From assembly GCA_040882605.1 (NCBI GenBank), contig JBBEAY010000060.1:16958-80957 (forward strand): a stretch of DNA of 64,000 bases, in the 5' to 3' direction. Source of the stretch: JAOUEA01 sp040882605 (GTDB lineage Bacteria > Actinomycetota > UBA4738 > HRBIN12). The position numbers and the translations under genes were made by a program. Under the pieces are notes generated by a model, which ran no database searches, was not told the origin of the DNA, and saw nothing but the letters and a program-made list of their open reading frames with translations. Positions 21,978 through 29,823 of the stretch are shown in pieces. Position 1 is the first letter of the stretch. Every line of letters starts with the position of its first letter.

Positions 21978-22856
21978 GTGAAGGTCAGGAAGGCGGTCAT
22001 CCCCGCCGCAGGACTCGGCACCAGGTTCCTGCCGGCGACGAAAGCCGTGCCCAAGGAGATGCTGCCGCTGATCGACACGCCCTCGATCCAGCTCGTGGTC
22101 GAGGAAGCCGTGCGCGCCGGCCTCACCGACATCCTGATCATCACCGCGCGCGACAAGGGCGCGATCGAGGATCACTTCGACCGCGCGCCCGAGCTCGAGG
22201 CGCTGCTCGAGGAACGCGGCAAGTTCGACGAGCTGAAGCAGATCCGCGAGCTGTCGGACCTCGCGCAGATCCACACCGTGCGTCAGCACGAGGCGCTCGG
22301 CTTGGGGCACGCGGTGAGCGTCGCCGAGGCACACGTGAGCGGCGAGCCGTTCGCGGTGCTGCTCGGCGACGACCTGATCCACCCATCGGTGCCGCTGCTG
22401 CCCGAGATGCTGCGGGTGCACGAACGGTACGGGCGTTCGGTGCTCGCCGCCCAGGAGGTTTCACGCAGCGAGATCTCGGCCTACGGGGCGATCACCCCCG
22501 AGATGATCGAGGAGAACCTCGCCCGCGTGCGCTCGGTCGTCGAGAAGCCGACTGCCGACGAGGCGCCCTCGAACCTCGCCGCGATCGGGCGCTATGTGTT
22601 CACCCCCGAGATCTTCGACGCGTTGCGCGAGACCAAGCCCGGGCACGGCGGCGAGATCCAGCTCACCGACGCGATCAACTCCCTCGCGCAGGAACAGGCG
22701 GTGTACGCCTTCACGTTCGAGCAAGGTCGCTACGACGCCGGCAACAAGCTCGACTACCTGAAGGCCACCGTGGAGCTCGCGATCGAGCGCGACGACCTCG
22801 GCCCGGCGTTCAGCACCTGGCTCGTCGATTTCGTCCAGCGTAAGAAGCTCCTGTAG
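21978..22856 (+). CDS. galU: UTP-glucose-1-phosphate uridylyltransferase
   Basis: A 292-residue enzyme making UDP-glucose from UTP and glucose-1-phosphate, for wall polysaccharides and glycolipids. The signature GLGTRFLPATKAVPKEM is at residues ~12-28, AVLLGDDLIHPS holds the metal-binding Asp, and RYDAGNKLDYLKATVEL is near the end. The start is a GTG at 21978 with an excellent GAGGAGG 8 nt upstream. In actinobacteria galU is often followed by glp/moeA and the GlpR/SepX gene. The same order holds here, but a hipBA module now lies between galU and moeA. Confidence 0.97.
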   Translation: MKVRKAVIPAAGLGTRFLPATKAVPKEMLPLIDTPSIQLVVEEAVRAGLTDILIITARDKGAIEDHFDRAPELEALLEERGKFDELKQIRELSDLAQIHTVRQHEALGLGHAVSVAEAHVSGEPFAVLLGDDLIHPSVPLLPEMLRVHERYGRSVLAAQEVSRSEISAYGAITPEMIEENLARVRSVVEKPTADEAPSNLAAIGRYVFTPEIFDALRETKPGHGGEIQLTDAINSLAQEQAVYAFTFEQGRYDAGNKLDYLKATVELAIERDDLGPAFSTWLVDFVQRKKLL

Positions 22857-22896
22857 GGGTTCGATACCACTTTCCCGCTTGGCGGCTGTACGAATA

Positions 22897-23035
22897 GGCA
22901 CGGACGTGCCGGAATAGTGGCAGCAGTCCGCCCTGAGTGAGCCACTGTTCCGAGGGAAACGGCATGCTCGTGCCGGAAATGCTTGACTCGACCCCCAAGA
23001 CTCGGTGTATGTTTCGAGAACGGCACGAACGTGCC
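22897..23035 (+). promoter_or_regulatory. hipBA promoter with three operator-like inverted repeats
   Basis: Three 14-bp sites of the form GGCACG-NN-CGTGCC are present: GGCACGGACGTGCC (22897-22910), GGCATGCTCGTGCC (22961-22974, one mismatch) and GGCACGAACGTGCC (23022-23035). Their starts are 64 and 61 bp apart, near whole helical turns. TTGACT (22983-22988) and TGTATG (23006-23011), 17 bp apart, form a likely promoter between sites two and three. Site three lies just upstream of the RBS (GGAGAC). This is the layout expected for cooperative autorepression by HipB, inferred from family behaviour. Confidence 0.82.
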
Positions 23036-23050
23036 TATAGGAGACATGTC

Positions 23051-23269
23051 ATGGATGTCAGAGTCGAACGCCTCGCAGAGCAGATCAAGGACCGCCGGAA
23101 AGCCTTGAAGCTCACGCAGGATGAGCTCGCCGATCTGGCCGGTTGCTCCCAAAGGTTCGTGCGTGCACTCGAGGCAGGGAAGCCGGGCGTCAGGTTCGAC
23201 AAGTTCCTCGACGTGATCGGGGTGCTCGGTTTGGAGATCGAGCTGGGACACCGGAGTGACAGGCGATGA
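23051..23269 (+). CDS. hipB: HipB-type antitoxin, XRE-family DNA-binding protein
   Basis: A 72-residue protein from the ATG at 23051, preceded by GGAGAC. It is a compact helix-turn-helix protein: LAEQIKDRRKALKLTQDELA, DLAGCSQRFVRALEAGKPG and FLDVIGVLGLEIEL, the classic XRE fold with a HipB-like end. It overlaps the hipA start by 4 nt (ATGA). As HipB it should bind and neutralise HipA and repress the operon at the three repeats upstream. Confidence 0.9.
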   Translation: MDVRVERLAEQIKDRRKALKLTQDELADLAGCSQRFVRALEAGKPGVRFDKFLDVIGVLGLEIELGHRSDRR

Positions 23270-24492
23270 CTACGCCGAGGCTCGAGGGGCTCACGTCTGT
23301 CGCACAGGCGCATGTCTACAAGGCCGGCGTCCTCGCTGCGATGCTCACGCGGTCGCCCGGCGGGGTGGAGTTCGGCTATCGATCCGAGTACCTTGCGGCC
23401 GGCGGACAGGCGGTGGCGACGACGCTTCCGCTCACTGAGCAACCCGTGGTCACCGTAGCCGGAGCGGTTCCTGCGTTCTTCGCGGGCCTGCTGCCTGAAG
23501 GTCGACGGCTCTCATCGCTCCGGCGGGCCGTGAAGACCTCGGCCGACGACGAGCTCTCGCTGCTCCTCGCGGTGGGGAGCGACACGATCGGCGACGTACA
23601 GGTCGTGCCCGCCGGTCAGGAACCCACACCCGCCGAACCGCTCGTCAAGGCGGAGCGTGAATGGTCCGAGGTGCGGTTCGTCGACGTGTTGGCGGAAGCA
23701 GGCGTCGTCGATCCGGTCGCTCTCCCCGGCGTACAGGACAAGGTCTCGGCGCGCATGATCTCAGTGCCGATCGCACGCGCCGGTGAACGGTTCGTGCTCA
23801 AGCTCGACCCGCCGGAATCTCCACACGTCGTCGAGAACGAGGCGTTCTTCCTGGACCTGGCGCGCGAGGCACGCATGTCGAGCGCGCGGGCCAGGCTCGT
23901 GCACGACGCCGACGGGCTCGCCGGGCTGCTCGTGACGCGGTTCGATCGGGTCTCGCAGCCTGACGGTTCAAACGTGGCGCTGGCATGCGAGGACGCTTGC
24001 CAGGTGCTGGGTCGGTGGCCCGCCGACAAGTACCTGGTCACATGTGAGCAGGTGGTCGAGGCGCTCGCCGACCGGTGTGCCGCCAAGCCGGTCGCGCTGC
24101 GAGCGCTGTTCCAGCAGCTGTGTTTCGCGTTGCTTACAGGCAACGGCGACGTGCACGCTAAGAACCTCTCGATCCTTGCGACCGCCGACGGAGAATGGAG
24201 GGTGTCGCCCGCCTACGACCTTCCGTCGACCTTGCCGTATGGCGACACGAAGCTCGCCCTCTCGATGCTCGGTCGCACGTCCGGGATCTCGCGCAGGCAC
24301 CTGCTTGGGTTCGCTGCCGAGATCGGCCTCTCGGAACGCGCTGCGATCAAGGTGCTCGACGGGCTGCTCGACCGCCTCGCCGACCTCGATGATCGCCTCC
24401 GCGGTGGGGCGCTGCCCTTCCCGCAGAAGGTCACGGCGGATCTCGTCGCCGGGCTCCGGTACCGACGGCGCCTCGCTGAGCCTGCGATCTGA
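23266..24492 (+). CDS. hipA: HipA-type serine/threonine kinase toxin
   Basis: A 408-residue protein with the HipA layout: an N-terminal beta domain (VYKAGVLAAMLTRSPGG, AFFAGLLPEGRRL), a central kinase part starting near GVQDKVSARMISVPIA, the helix HVVENEAFFLDLAREA and the catalytic loop TGNGDVHAKNLSIL, in which the Asp and Asn are the expected catalytic and Mg-binding residues, then SPAYDLPSTLPYGD. HipA proteins phosphorylate glutamyl-tRNA synthetase or other targets and cause growth arrest. All core residues look intact. The unit interrupts the galU-moeA neighbourhood. Confidence 0.94.
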   Translation: MTTPRLEGLTSVAQAHVYKAGVLAAMLTRSPGGVEFGYRSEYLAAGGQAVATTLPLTEQPVVTVAGAVPAFFAGLLPEGRRLSSLRRAVKTSADDELSLLLAVGSDTIGDVQVVPAGQEPTPAEPLVKAEREWSEVRFVDVLAEAGVVDPVALPGVQDKVSARMISVPIARAGERFVLKLDPPESPHVVENEAFFLDLAREARMSSARARLVHDADGLAGLLVTRFDRVSQPDGSNVALACEDACQVLGRWPADKYLVTCEQVVEALADRCAAKPVALRALFQQLCFALLTGNGDVHAKNLSILATADGEWRVSPAYDLPSTLPYGDTKLALSMLGRTSGISRRHLLGFAAEIGLSERAAIKVLDGLLDRLADLDDRLRGGALPFPQKVTADLVAGLRYRRRLAEPAI

Positions 24493-24549
24493 TCGCGTAC
24501 GTGGCGATCCTGCAGCTCGCTGGCGGCATGGCCCCATTAGACTCCACGC

Positions 24550-25815
24550 ATGGCCGACCATCCCCCCGCGGTGCACGATCACGATTCCGCTGCAGGCTTG
24601 GTCTCGGTCGACGAGGCTCGCGCTCGGGTGCTCGATGCGGTCTCTCCGCTCGCCCCCTTGCAACTGGCGCTCACCGACGCGCACGGGTGCGTCTCGGCCG
24701 AGGACGTGGTCGCCGCCGAGAGCCTTCCTGCGTTCGCGTCATCGGCGATGGACGGGTTCGCCGTTCGCGCGTCCGACGTAGCCGAGGCCACACCTCAGCG
24801 CCCCGCAGAGCTGAAGATCGTCGGACGGGCGTTGATCGGGTACCGGCCCGAGACGACGGTCGGCGGCGGCGAGGCAGTGGCGGTCGCGACCGGTGCGCCG
24901 ATCCCCTCGGGGGCCGACACGATCGTCCCGATCGAGAACGCCGAAGTGCACGACGAGATCGTGCGCCTGGTGGAAGCCGCGCCCGCCGGGCGGCACGTCC
25001 GCCCCGTGGGCGAGGACGTGGCCGAGGGCACGGTGCTCGTCGAACGAGGCAAGCGCCTCGGTGGTCCCGAGCTCGGACTGCTCGCGAACGCCGGGCACCC
25101 GACGCCGCTCGTGCACCCTCGGCCTCGCGTCATAGTGCTCTCCACCGGTGACGAGCTCATCCCACCCACCGAGACGCCCGACTTCGGGCAGATCCGCGAT
25201 TCCAATGCCTACACGCTGTTCGGTGCGCTGCGCGAAGTGGGCGCGATCCCCGTGCTCGCCGGCATCGTGCGCGACGACCCAGACTCGTTGAAGCAGACCG
25301 TCCTCGACTACTTGATCCAGGCGGACGCCTTCATCAGCTCCGGTGGCGTCTCGGTCGGGGAGCGCGACGTGGTGAAGGCAGCGTTCTTCCGCCGCGGCGA
25401 CATCGACTTCTACAAGGTCGCGATGCAGCCGGGCATGCCGCAGGGGTTCGGTCACATCGAAACCAAGCCGTACTTCGGCCTGCCGGGTAATCCGGTGAGC
25501 GTGTTCGTGAGCTTCGAGCTGTTCGTGCGCCCGGCGATGCTGAAGATGATGGGTCGCACCCAGCTCGACCGCCCCGAGGTGACCGCGAGCCTCGCGACCG
25601 AGGTCAGCGGCCCTAGGGGAAAGATGCAGTACGCGCGCGTCGTGGTCGAGCGGGGCGACGACGGCTGGATCGCGACCCCCACCGGCGGCCGCGGCTCGAA
25701 CCTGATCTCGACGGTCGCGCGCGCGAACGGGCTCGCGATGATCCCCCCGGGAACCGAGACCGCGCCGGCCGGCTCGCAGGTGCAGGTCATGGTGTTCCGC
25801 GCCGGGGAAGACTGA
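24550..25815 (+). CDS. moeA: Molybdopterin molybdotransferase MoeA / Glp-like protein
   Basis: A 421-residue protein of the MoeA/gephyrin family, which inserts molybdate into adenylylated molybdopterin. Visible are LVSVDEARARVLDAV, SAMDGFAVRASDV, the MPT-binding domain segment VIVLSTGDELIPP, SSGGVSVGERDVV and the LPGNPVSVFVSFE loop, then domain IV (GKMQYARVVV). Actinobacteria use some MoeA paralogues (Glp) as FtsZ-binding division factors. The position between galU and a GlpR-like membrane gene raises that possibility, while moaC next door and the many molybdenum hydroxylases favour the classical role. Both may hold. Confidence 0.93.
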   Translation: MADHPPAVHDHDSAAGLVSVDEARARVLDAVSPLAPLQLALTDAHGCVSAEDVVAAESLPAFASSAMDGFAVRASDVAEATPQRPAELKIVGRALIGYRPETTVGGGEAVAVATGAPIPSGADTIVPIENAEVHDEIVRLVEAAPAGRHVRPVGEDVAEGTVLVERGKRLGGPELGLLANAGHPTPLVHPRPRVIVLSTGDELIPPTETPDFGQIRDSNAYTLFGALREVGAIPVLAGIVRDDPDSLKQTVLDYLIQADAFISSGGVSVGERDVVKAAFFRRGDIDFYKVAMQPGMPQGFGHIETKPYFGLPGNPVSVFVSFELFVRPAMLKMMGRTQLDRPEVTASLATEVSGPRGKMQYARVVVERGDDGWIATPTGGRGSNLISTVARANGLAMIPPGTETAPAGSQVQVMVFRAGED

Positions 25816-25820
25816 GCGCC

Positions 25821-26309
25821 GTGTCCTCCGGCGATGGCGGCGGAGGTCAGGCCGGCGCCGATGGCGTCACGCGAATCGTCGAGGTTGGCGCGAAGCCCGA
25901 GACGCAACGTGTGGCGACCGCCGAGTGCTGGGTGACCACCACGCCCGACGCTGTCGGACACCTGGTAGCGGGCACGAAGAAGGGCGATCCGATCCAGACG
26001 GCGAAGATCGCCGGAGTGATCGGCGTGAAGCAGACGCCCGCGCTGCTGCCGCACTGCCATCCGATCCGGGTCACCGGCGCCGACGTGATCATCGAGCCCG
26101 ATGAAGCCGGCGGCCGCCTGAGGGTCGAGACAACGGTGCGAGCCACCGACCGCACCGGCGTCGAGATGGAAGCCCTGACCGCCGCCGCGGTTGCCGCCCT
26201 CTCGCTCTACGACACCGCCAAGGCGTTCGATCGCGCAGCCCGCATCGACGGCCTCCGCCTGCTCGCGAAATCCGGCGGCAAGAGCGGCGACTACACAGCC
26301 GAACCCTGA
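25821..26309 (+). CDS. moaC: Cyclic pyranopterin monophosphate synthase MoaC
   Basis: A 162-residue protein starting at the GTG 5 nt after the moeA stop codon. It converts the MoaA product into cyclic pyranopterin monophosphate, an early step of molybdenum cofactor synthesis. Motifs are GTKKGDPIQTAKIAGVIG, LLPHCHPIRVT with the conserved CHP, TTVRATDRTGVEMEALTA and AALSLYDTAKAFDRAARI. The C-terminus KSGGKSGDY is also typical. All active-site residues appear to be present. Confidence 0.95.
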   Translation: MSSGDGGGGQAGADGVTRIVEVGAKPETQRVATAECWVTTTPDAVGHLVAGTKKGDPIQTAKIAGVIGVKQTPALLPHCHPIRVTGADVIIEPDEAGGRLRVETTVRATDRTGVEMEALTAAAVAALSLYDTAKAFDRAARIDGLRLLAKSGGKSGDYTAEP

Positions 26310-26369
26310 GGCGACCCCGCCGTAGCCCGACCGGGGCTCCCTCCTCCGTCAGAAGGCATACAGCACGAC

Positions 26370-26482
26370 TGTGGATAACTCGCGTCTTGAGGGCTGCTTG
26401 TGCAAAAGTGCAGTGAATCACATCGATGTGATCGCTTCCCACCAGATGTGGTGCTAGCGTCCAGATCCAGCCTAGATGTGGT
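26370..26482 (+). promoter_or_regulatory. DnaA-box-like site, 16-bp palindrome and GATGTG repeats before glpR-like gene
   Basis: The 209-nt gap before the GlpR-like gene contains TGTGGATAA (26370-26378), an exact DnaA box (TTATCCACA) on the minus strand. It also contains a perfect palindrome ATCACATCGATGTGAT (26417-26432). AGATGTGGT occurs twice (26444-26452, 26474-26482), and GATGTGAT within the palindrome is a third related copy. The GATGTG cores start at 26425, 26445 and 26475, 20 and 30 bp apart, so they lie on one face of the helix. This looks like a clustered regulator site; the regulator is unknown. Confidence 0.55.
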
Positions 26483-26518
26483 AGCGGCGACGGTCACCGA
26501 TCCCTGGGGAGGCTGGGC

Positions 26519-27100
26519 GTGGAGTGGTTGCCCGTGGCAGTCTTGGGCATCATGTGGACAGCGTTCTTGCTGCCTACTCGGGGCAAGGCGTCGACCCCGC
26601 AGGAGTCGGTCGGGGACTTCGAACGCAGGATGGAGCTATTGGCCCAAGCCGAGATGCACGGCACCGAAGGGCGTTGGATCGTTACCCCTCGCAAGGGCGT
26701 ACGGTTCTTGGGGCCCGCTGAGCGAACCCGAGCGCGCGCTCGGGAGCGCCGCCGACAGGTCTTCACGTTCATGCTCGAATCGATCGGCATCACGTTCCTC
26801 ATAGGGCTCGTGCCGCCGCTGCGGGTCGCATGGGGCCTCACCGGCGCGCTCGTCGCGTTGCTCGCCGTGTACATCTGGCTGCTGCTTACCATCAAACACC
26901 GCGAATCGACCTACCGCACCGCCCCGCATCGCCATGCCAGGTCGTACGCTGCGCCGTCGCGTCCCGCACCCTCGCCCCGCTATGTGGCCGAAGGGCGCAG
27001 CGCCTGGGCGCGTCCGAACTTCAACGGCCTCGGCTCGCTCGGCGAGGGCGACCTGGTGCATGTGGTGGTCCGCGCCGGCGAAGCTGCTGCCCGCGCCTGA
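26519..27100 (+). CDS. GlpR/SepX-like membrane protein
   Basis: A 193-residue protein from the GTG at 26519. An N-terminal helix (MEWLPVAVLGIMWTAFLLPT) is followed by a short SVGDFERRMELLAQAE segment, a basic arginine-rich stretch (RTRARARERRRQ), two further helices (residues ~85-125) and an Arg/Pro-rich tail. This order matches GlpR/SepX of actinobacteria, the membrane receptor for the MoeA-like Glp protein that works with FtsZ. The location downstream of galU-moeA-moaC supports it. Sequence identity cannot be measured here, so the family call is based on layout and synteny. Confidence 0.68.
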   Translation: MEWLPVAVLGIMWTAFLLPTRGKASTPQESVGDFERRMELLAQAEMHGTEGRWIVTPRKGVRFLGPAERTRARARERRRQVFTFMLESIGITFLIGLVPPLRVAWGLTGALVALLAVYIWLLLTIKHRESTYRTAPHRHARSYAAPSRPAPSPRYVAEGRSAWARPNFNGLGSLGEGDLVHVVVRAGEAAARA

Positions 27101-27110
27101 CCAGCCCGGC

Positions 27111-27746
27111 GTGGATCTCGACGACCTCATCAGCGATCTGCACAGTCGTTTCGACGCGATCGTAGTGGCGCGCGAGCAGGCCCTTCCCGCGGCCCGACGA
27201 TCGATCCGCGCGAGCGCGAACGCGATCCGCGCCGTGCATCGCGGCGAGCTCGATCGTGCCGATGAGCTGATCGGCGATTCACGAGCTGCCTTGCGGGAAG
27301 GCCTCGACGCGGTCACCGACCACCCCGATCTTCGATCGGCCGGCTACTTGCAGGACGCTCAGAAGGAGTACGCCGAGGCCAACGTCACCCGCGCGCTCGT
27401 CGCGGGCGACCGGCTTCCCGGCCCTGCCGAGCTCGGGGTCGAGGACGCGCCCTACCTGAACGGCATCGCCGAGGCGATCGGGGAAGGACGCCGTCACATC
27501 CTGGACCTGTTGAGGGCAGGCGAGGTCGGTCGCGGCCAGGCGATGCTCGACACCCTGGAAGATCTCTACGGCGTGCTCGTCACGATCGACTACCCCGATG
27601 CGATCACGATGAACCTGCGCCGATCCACCGACGTCGCACGATCACTGATCGAGAAGACCCGTGGCGACCTCGCCATCGCCGCGATGCAGCAGGGGATCGA
27701 GCGCGCGCTCGAGGAGCACACTCGCCGCTTGCAGGGAGACGCGTAG
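27111..27746 (+). CDS. Translin-family protein
   Basis: A 211-residue all-helical protein from the GTG at 27111. The stretch AQKEYAEANVTRALVAGDRL, GVEDAPYLNGIAEAIGEGRRH, TLEDLYGVLVTIDYPDAITM and RRSTDVARSLIEKTRGDLAIA follows the translin/TRAX plan, including the QEY...A helix, the YL.G..... helix, the LDYP motif and the R..D.AR...E.TRGD helix. Eukaryotic translins bind single-stranded nucleic acids and form RNase complexes; bacterial members are little studied. It starts 10 nt after the GlpR-like gene, so both are probably in one operon, and the tRNA gene follows. Confidence 0.78.
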   Translation: MDLDDLISDLHSRFDAIVVAREQALPAARRSIRASANAIRAVHRGELDRADELIGDSRAALREGLDAVTDHPDLRSAGYLQDAQKEYAEANVTRALVAGDRLPGPAELGVEDAPYLNGIAEAIGEGRRHILDLLRAGEVGRGQAMLDTLEDLYGVLVTIDYPDAITMNLRRSTDVARSLIEKTRGDLAIAAMQQGIERALEEHTRRLQGDA

Positions 27747-27810
27747 GGGGCCTTGCTCTTCGGGCGCTGCTCGGGCGCGACAGACCCCTTTGTTACCCTG
27801 GACGTTCCTG

Positions 27811-27884
27811 GGGGGTGTAGCTCAGCCCGGTAGAGCGCTGCCTTCGCACGGCAGAGGTCGACGGTTCGAATCCGTTCACCTCCA
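27811..27884 (+). tRNA. tRNA-Ala (anticodon CGC)
   Basis: A complete cloverleaf can be drawn: acceptor GGGGGTG/CACCTCC (27811-27817/27877-27883) with the G3:U70 pair that marks alanine tRNAs, D-stem GCTC/GAGC, anticodon stem CTGCC/GGCAG with loop TTCGCAC, and T-arm GACGG-TTCGAAT-CCGTT. The anticodon CGC reads GCG. The discriminator is A (27884). CCT follows, so the CCA tail is not fully encoded. Confidence 0.95.
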
Positions 27885-28042
27885 CCTAGGCTCTCGGCTA
27901 GGCTCCCGGCTGCGGCTCAGCGGTCGAACCGGCGCGCCACCGCTGCGCTCAAGGAACCCTCTCGGGGTGCCGACACTTCCCCCGGGACGCACGTTGCCGG
28001 CTCATGAGCCGAGCTCGTGCGCCGAACCGAAGGGGGTCACAC

Positions 28043-28522
28043 ATGCAGTCGGAGAAGCTGTCGTACCCGGGCATCGCGGGCGCCGTCGCAGGCGTCGTCG
28101 GGCTGCTCGGCGTGTTCCTGTCGTGGTTCGAGATCCGCGGAGCAAATGGCTCGATCAAGATCGACGGCACCGCCCACTCGAGCGGAAAGCTCGCTTTCGC
28201 CATGGCGATCGCGCTGTTCGCGTTCTCGGTCGGCTACGTGCTGCTCGACGACCGGCGCATCCGTCGGTCGATGGCGGCACTGATCATCGCGAGCGCGGCG
28301 ATCCTCATCCTCGCTGTCGTCCTGGGCGTGACCAGCGCCGGCAACGGCACCGACTTGGCCGTGGGCATCTCGATCTCGGCGCTCGGCGGCCTGCTGGGCG
28401 TCGGCGCCGGTATCCTCACGCTCCGCGACGCACCGGTCGGAGAGGTGATGCCCGACGACGCCGAGGCGCCGACGGACGCCGAGGCGCCGACGGACGTCGA
28501 GGCGCCGGCGACGGTCTCGTAA
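28043..28522 (+). CDS. Four-helix membrane protein with acidic repeat tail
   Basis: A 159-residue protein from the ATG at 28043 with AGGGGGT upstream. Four hydrophobic segments (GAVAGVVGLLGVFLSWF, LAFAMAIALFAFSVGYVLL, ALIIASAAILILAVVLG, GISISALGGLLGVGAGIL) are followed by a cytoplasmic tail containing a repeated DAEAPTDAEAPTD unit. No family is recognised. It begins about 158 nt downstream of the tRNA. Confidence 0.65.
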   Translation: MQSEKLSYPGIAGAVAGVVGLLGVFLSWFEIRGANGSIKIDGTAHSSGKLAFAMAIALFAFSVGYVLLDDRRIRRSMAALIIASAAILILAVVLGVTSAGNGTDLAVGISISALGGLLGVGAGILTLRDAPVGEVMPDDAEAPTDAEAPTDVEAPATVS

Positions 28523-28587
28523 CCACGGGGAGCTGTTCGAGCCTCAGCGCATCTATGTCTCGCGCCGCCCGATAGTCTGTGGCGGTC

Positions 28588-29823
28588 ATGCAAGCGACGA
28601 CCGAGCAGCGTGATTGGTGGGCCCGGTCGGGCTTGGGCAGCAGCGGCGGTCGGCTCACGATCGCAGGCCGCGATGCGGAGCAGATCGCTCGTGAGCAGGG
28701 CACACCGCTGTTCGTGTACGACCTCGAACGAGCGAGGGAACAAGTCGAGGCGCTGCGCGGCGCGTTCGATGCGTCTGGTGTTCGCGGGTTGGTGCGCTAT
28801 GCGCTGAAGGCGCAGCGTGAGCCGGGCTTCCTGCGGTTCCTTCGGGAACGAGCGCCGTTCGTCGGCATCGACGTCTGCTCGCCGGGCGAGCTGGGATGGG
28901 CCCTCGAGCACGGCTGGACGCCCGAGGAGATCAGCTACACAGGCACGAACCTGTCGGACCGCGATCTGGCGCGCATCGTGCCGACCGGTTGCCACATCAA
29001 TGTCGACCTACTGTCGCAGCTCGAGCGCGTCGGACGCACCGCGCCGGGGCGCACCGTGGGCGTCAGGGTGAACCCGCGCGCGGGCGCGACCCATGCGGGA
29101 GGGAACGAGAGCGCGTACGCCGGCGCGAAGCCGACCAAGTTCGGCGTCTACCCCGAACGACTGCACGAGGCCGTCGAGATCTCGCGCCGCTACGACCTCA
29201 CCATCGACACCGTGCACGTGCACTCGGGCTACCTCTACTTCGACGACTCGCTCGACGTGGTCGACCTTGTCATGGCACGAGTGGCTGAGGCCGCCGGGAT
29301 GCTGATCGATGCTGGTTGTCCGATCGTCGAGGTCAACACAGGCGGCGGGCTCGGCGTGCCGTTCCGCCCCACCGATCAGCCGCTGGATCTCGCCGCGTGG
29401 GCGGACATCATGGCGCGCCATTTCGGCCCACTCGGCGTCACCGTCGCCACCGAGCCGGGGGAGTTCATCGCGAAGCAGACAGGCGTGCACCTCGCCGAGG
29501 TCGTCACGGTCGAGGCCCGCGAGGGCACGACCTTCGTGGGCCTCGACACCGGCTGGAACGCGCTGTGCGAGCACTTCGTGTACGGCATCCCGTTCTTCCC
29601 GATCCTGTGCCGGGGCGCGGAGGCGCCGCCGGTGCATGAGGTGACGTTCGCAGGGCACATCAACGAGGGGCCTGACCTGTTCGCTGAGGGCCACCCGTTC
29701 CCTGAAGTTCGAGAGGGCGACATCGTGGCGCTTCCCAACGTCGGCTCCTACAACGCATCGATGACCTCGTTCCACTGCATGCGCGAGCCGGCGGCATCGG
29801 TGCTCTTCGAGGACCGCGTGTGA
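28588..29823 (+). CDS. Fold-III PLP-dependent decarboxylase (LysA/ornithine decarboxylase-like)
   Basis: A 411-residue enzyme from the ATG at 28588 (a GTG at 28579 is also in frame). The PLP lysine is Lys74 in VRYALKAQREPG, replacing the more usual YAVKAN context. Family motifs follow: GIDVCSPGELGWALEHG, TKFGVYPERL, IDTVHVHSGY, VNTGGGLGVPF and TEPGEFIAKQ. Near the C-terminus the usual CES.D motif of diaminopimelate decarboxylases reads HINEGPDLFAEG, so the substrate is probably not standard diaminopimelate. Its role may be in polyamine or amino-acid decarboxylation. The MBL gene overlaps it by 4 nt. Confidence 0.85.
   Translation: MQATTEQRDWWARSGLGSSGGRLTIAGRDAEQIAREQGTPLFVYDLERAREQVEALRGAFDASGVRGLVRYALKAQREPGFLRFLRERAPFVGIDVCSPGELGWALEHGWTPEEISYTGTNLSDRDLARIVPTGCHINVDLLSQLERVGRTAPGRTVGVRVNPRAGATHAGGNESAYAGAKPTKFGVYPERLHEAVEISRRYDLTIDTVHVHSGYLYFDDSLDVVDLVMARVAEAAGMLIDAGCPIVEVNTGGGLGVPFRPTDQPLDLAAWADIMARHFGPLGVTVATEPGEFIAKQTGVHLAEVVTVEAREGTTFVGLDTGWNALCEHFVYGIPFFPILCRGAEAPPVHEVTFAGHINEGPDLFAEGHPFPEVREGDIVALPNVGSYNASMTSFHCMREPAASVLFEDRV

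Noticed and set aside
26370..26378. Replication origin suggested by a DnaA box
   Set aside because: Only one exact box is present and there is no dnaA, dnaN, AT-rich unwinding element or gene-strand switch; kept only as a possible regulatory site.
27885..28042. Integrated element at the tRNA-Ala 3' end
   Set aside because: No repeat of the tRNA 3' end, integrase or other mobile gene was found downstream.
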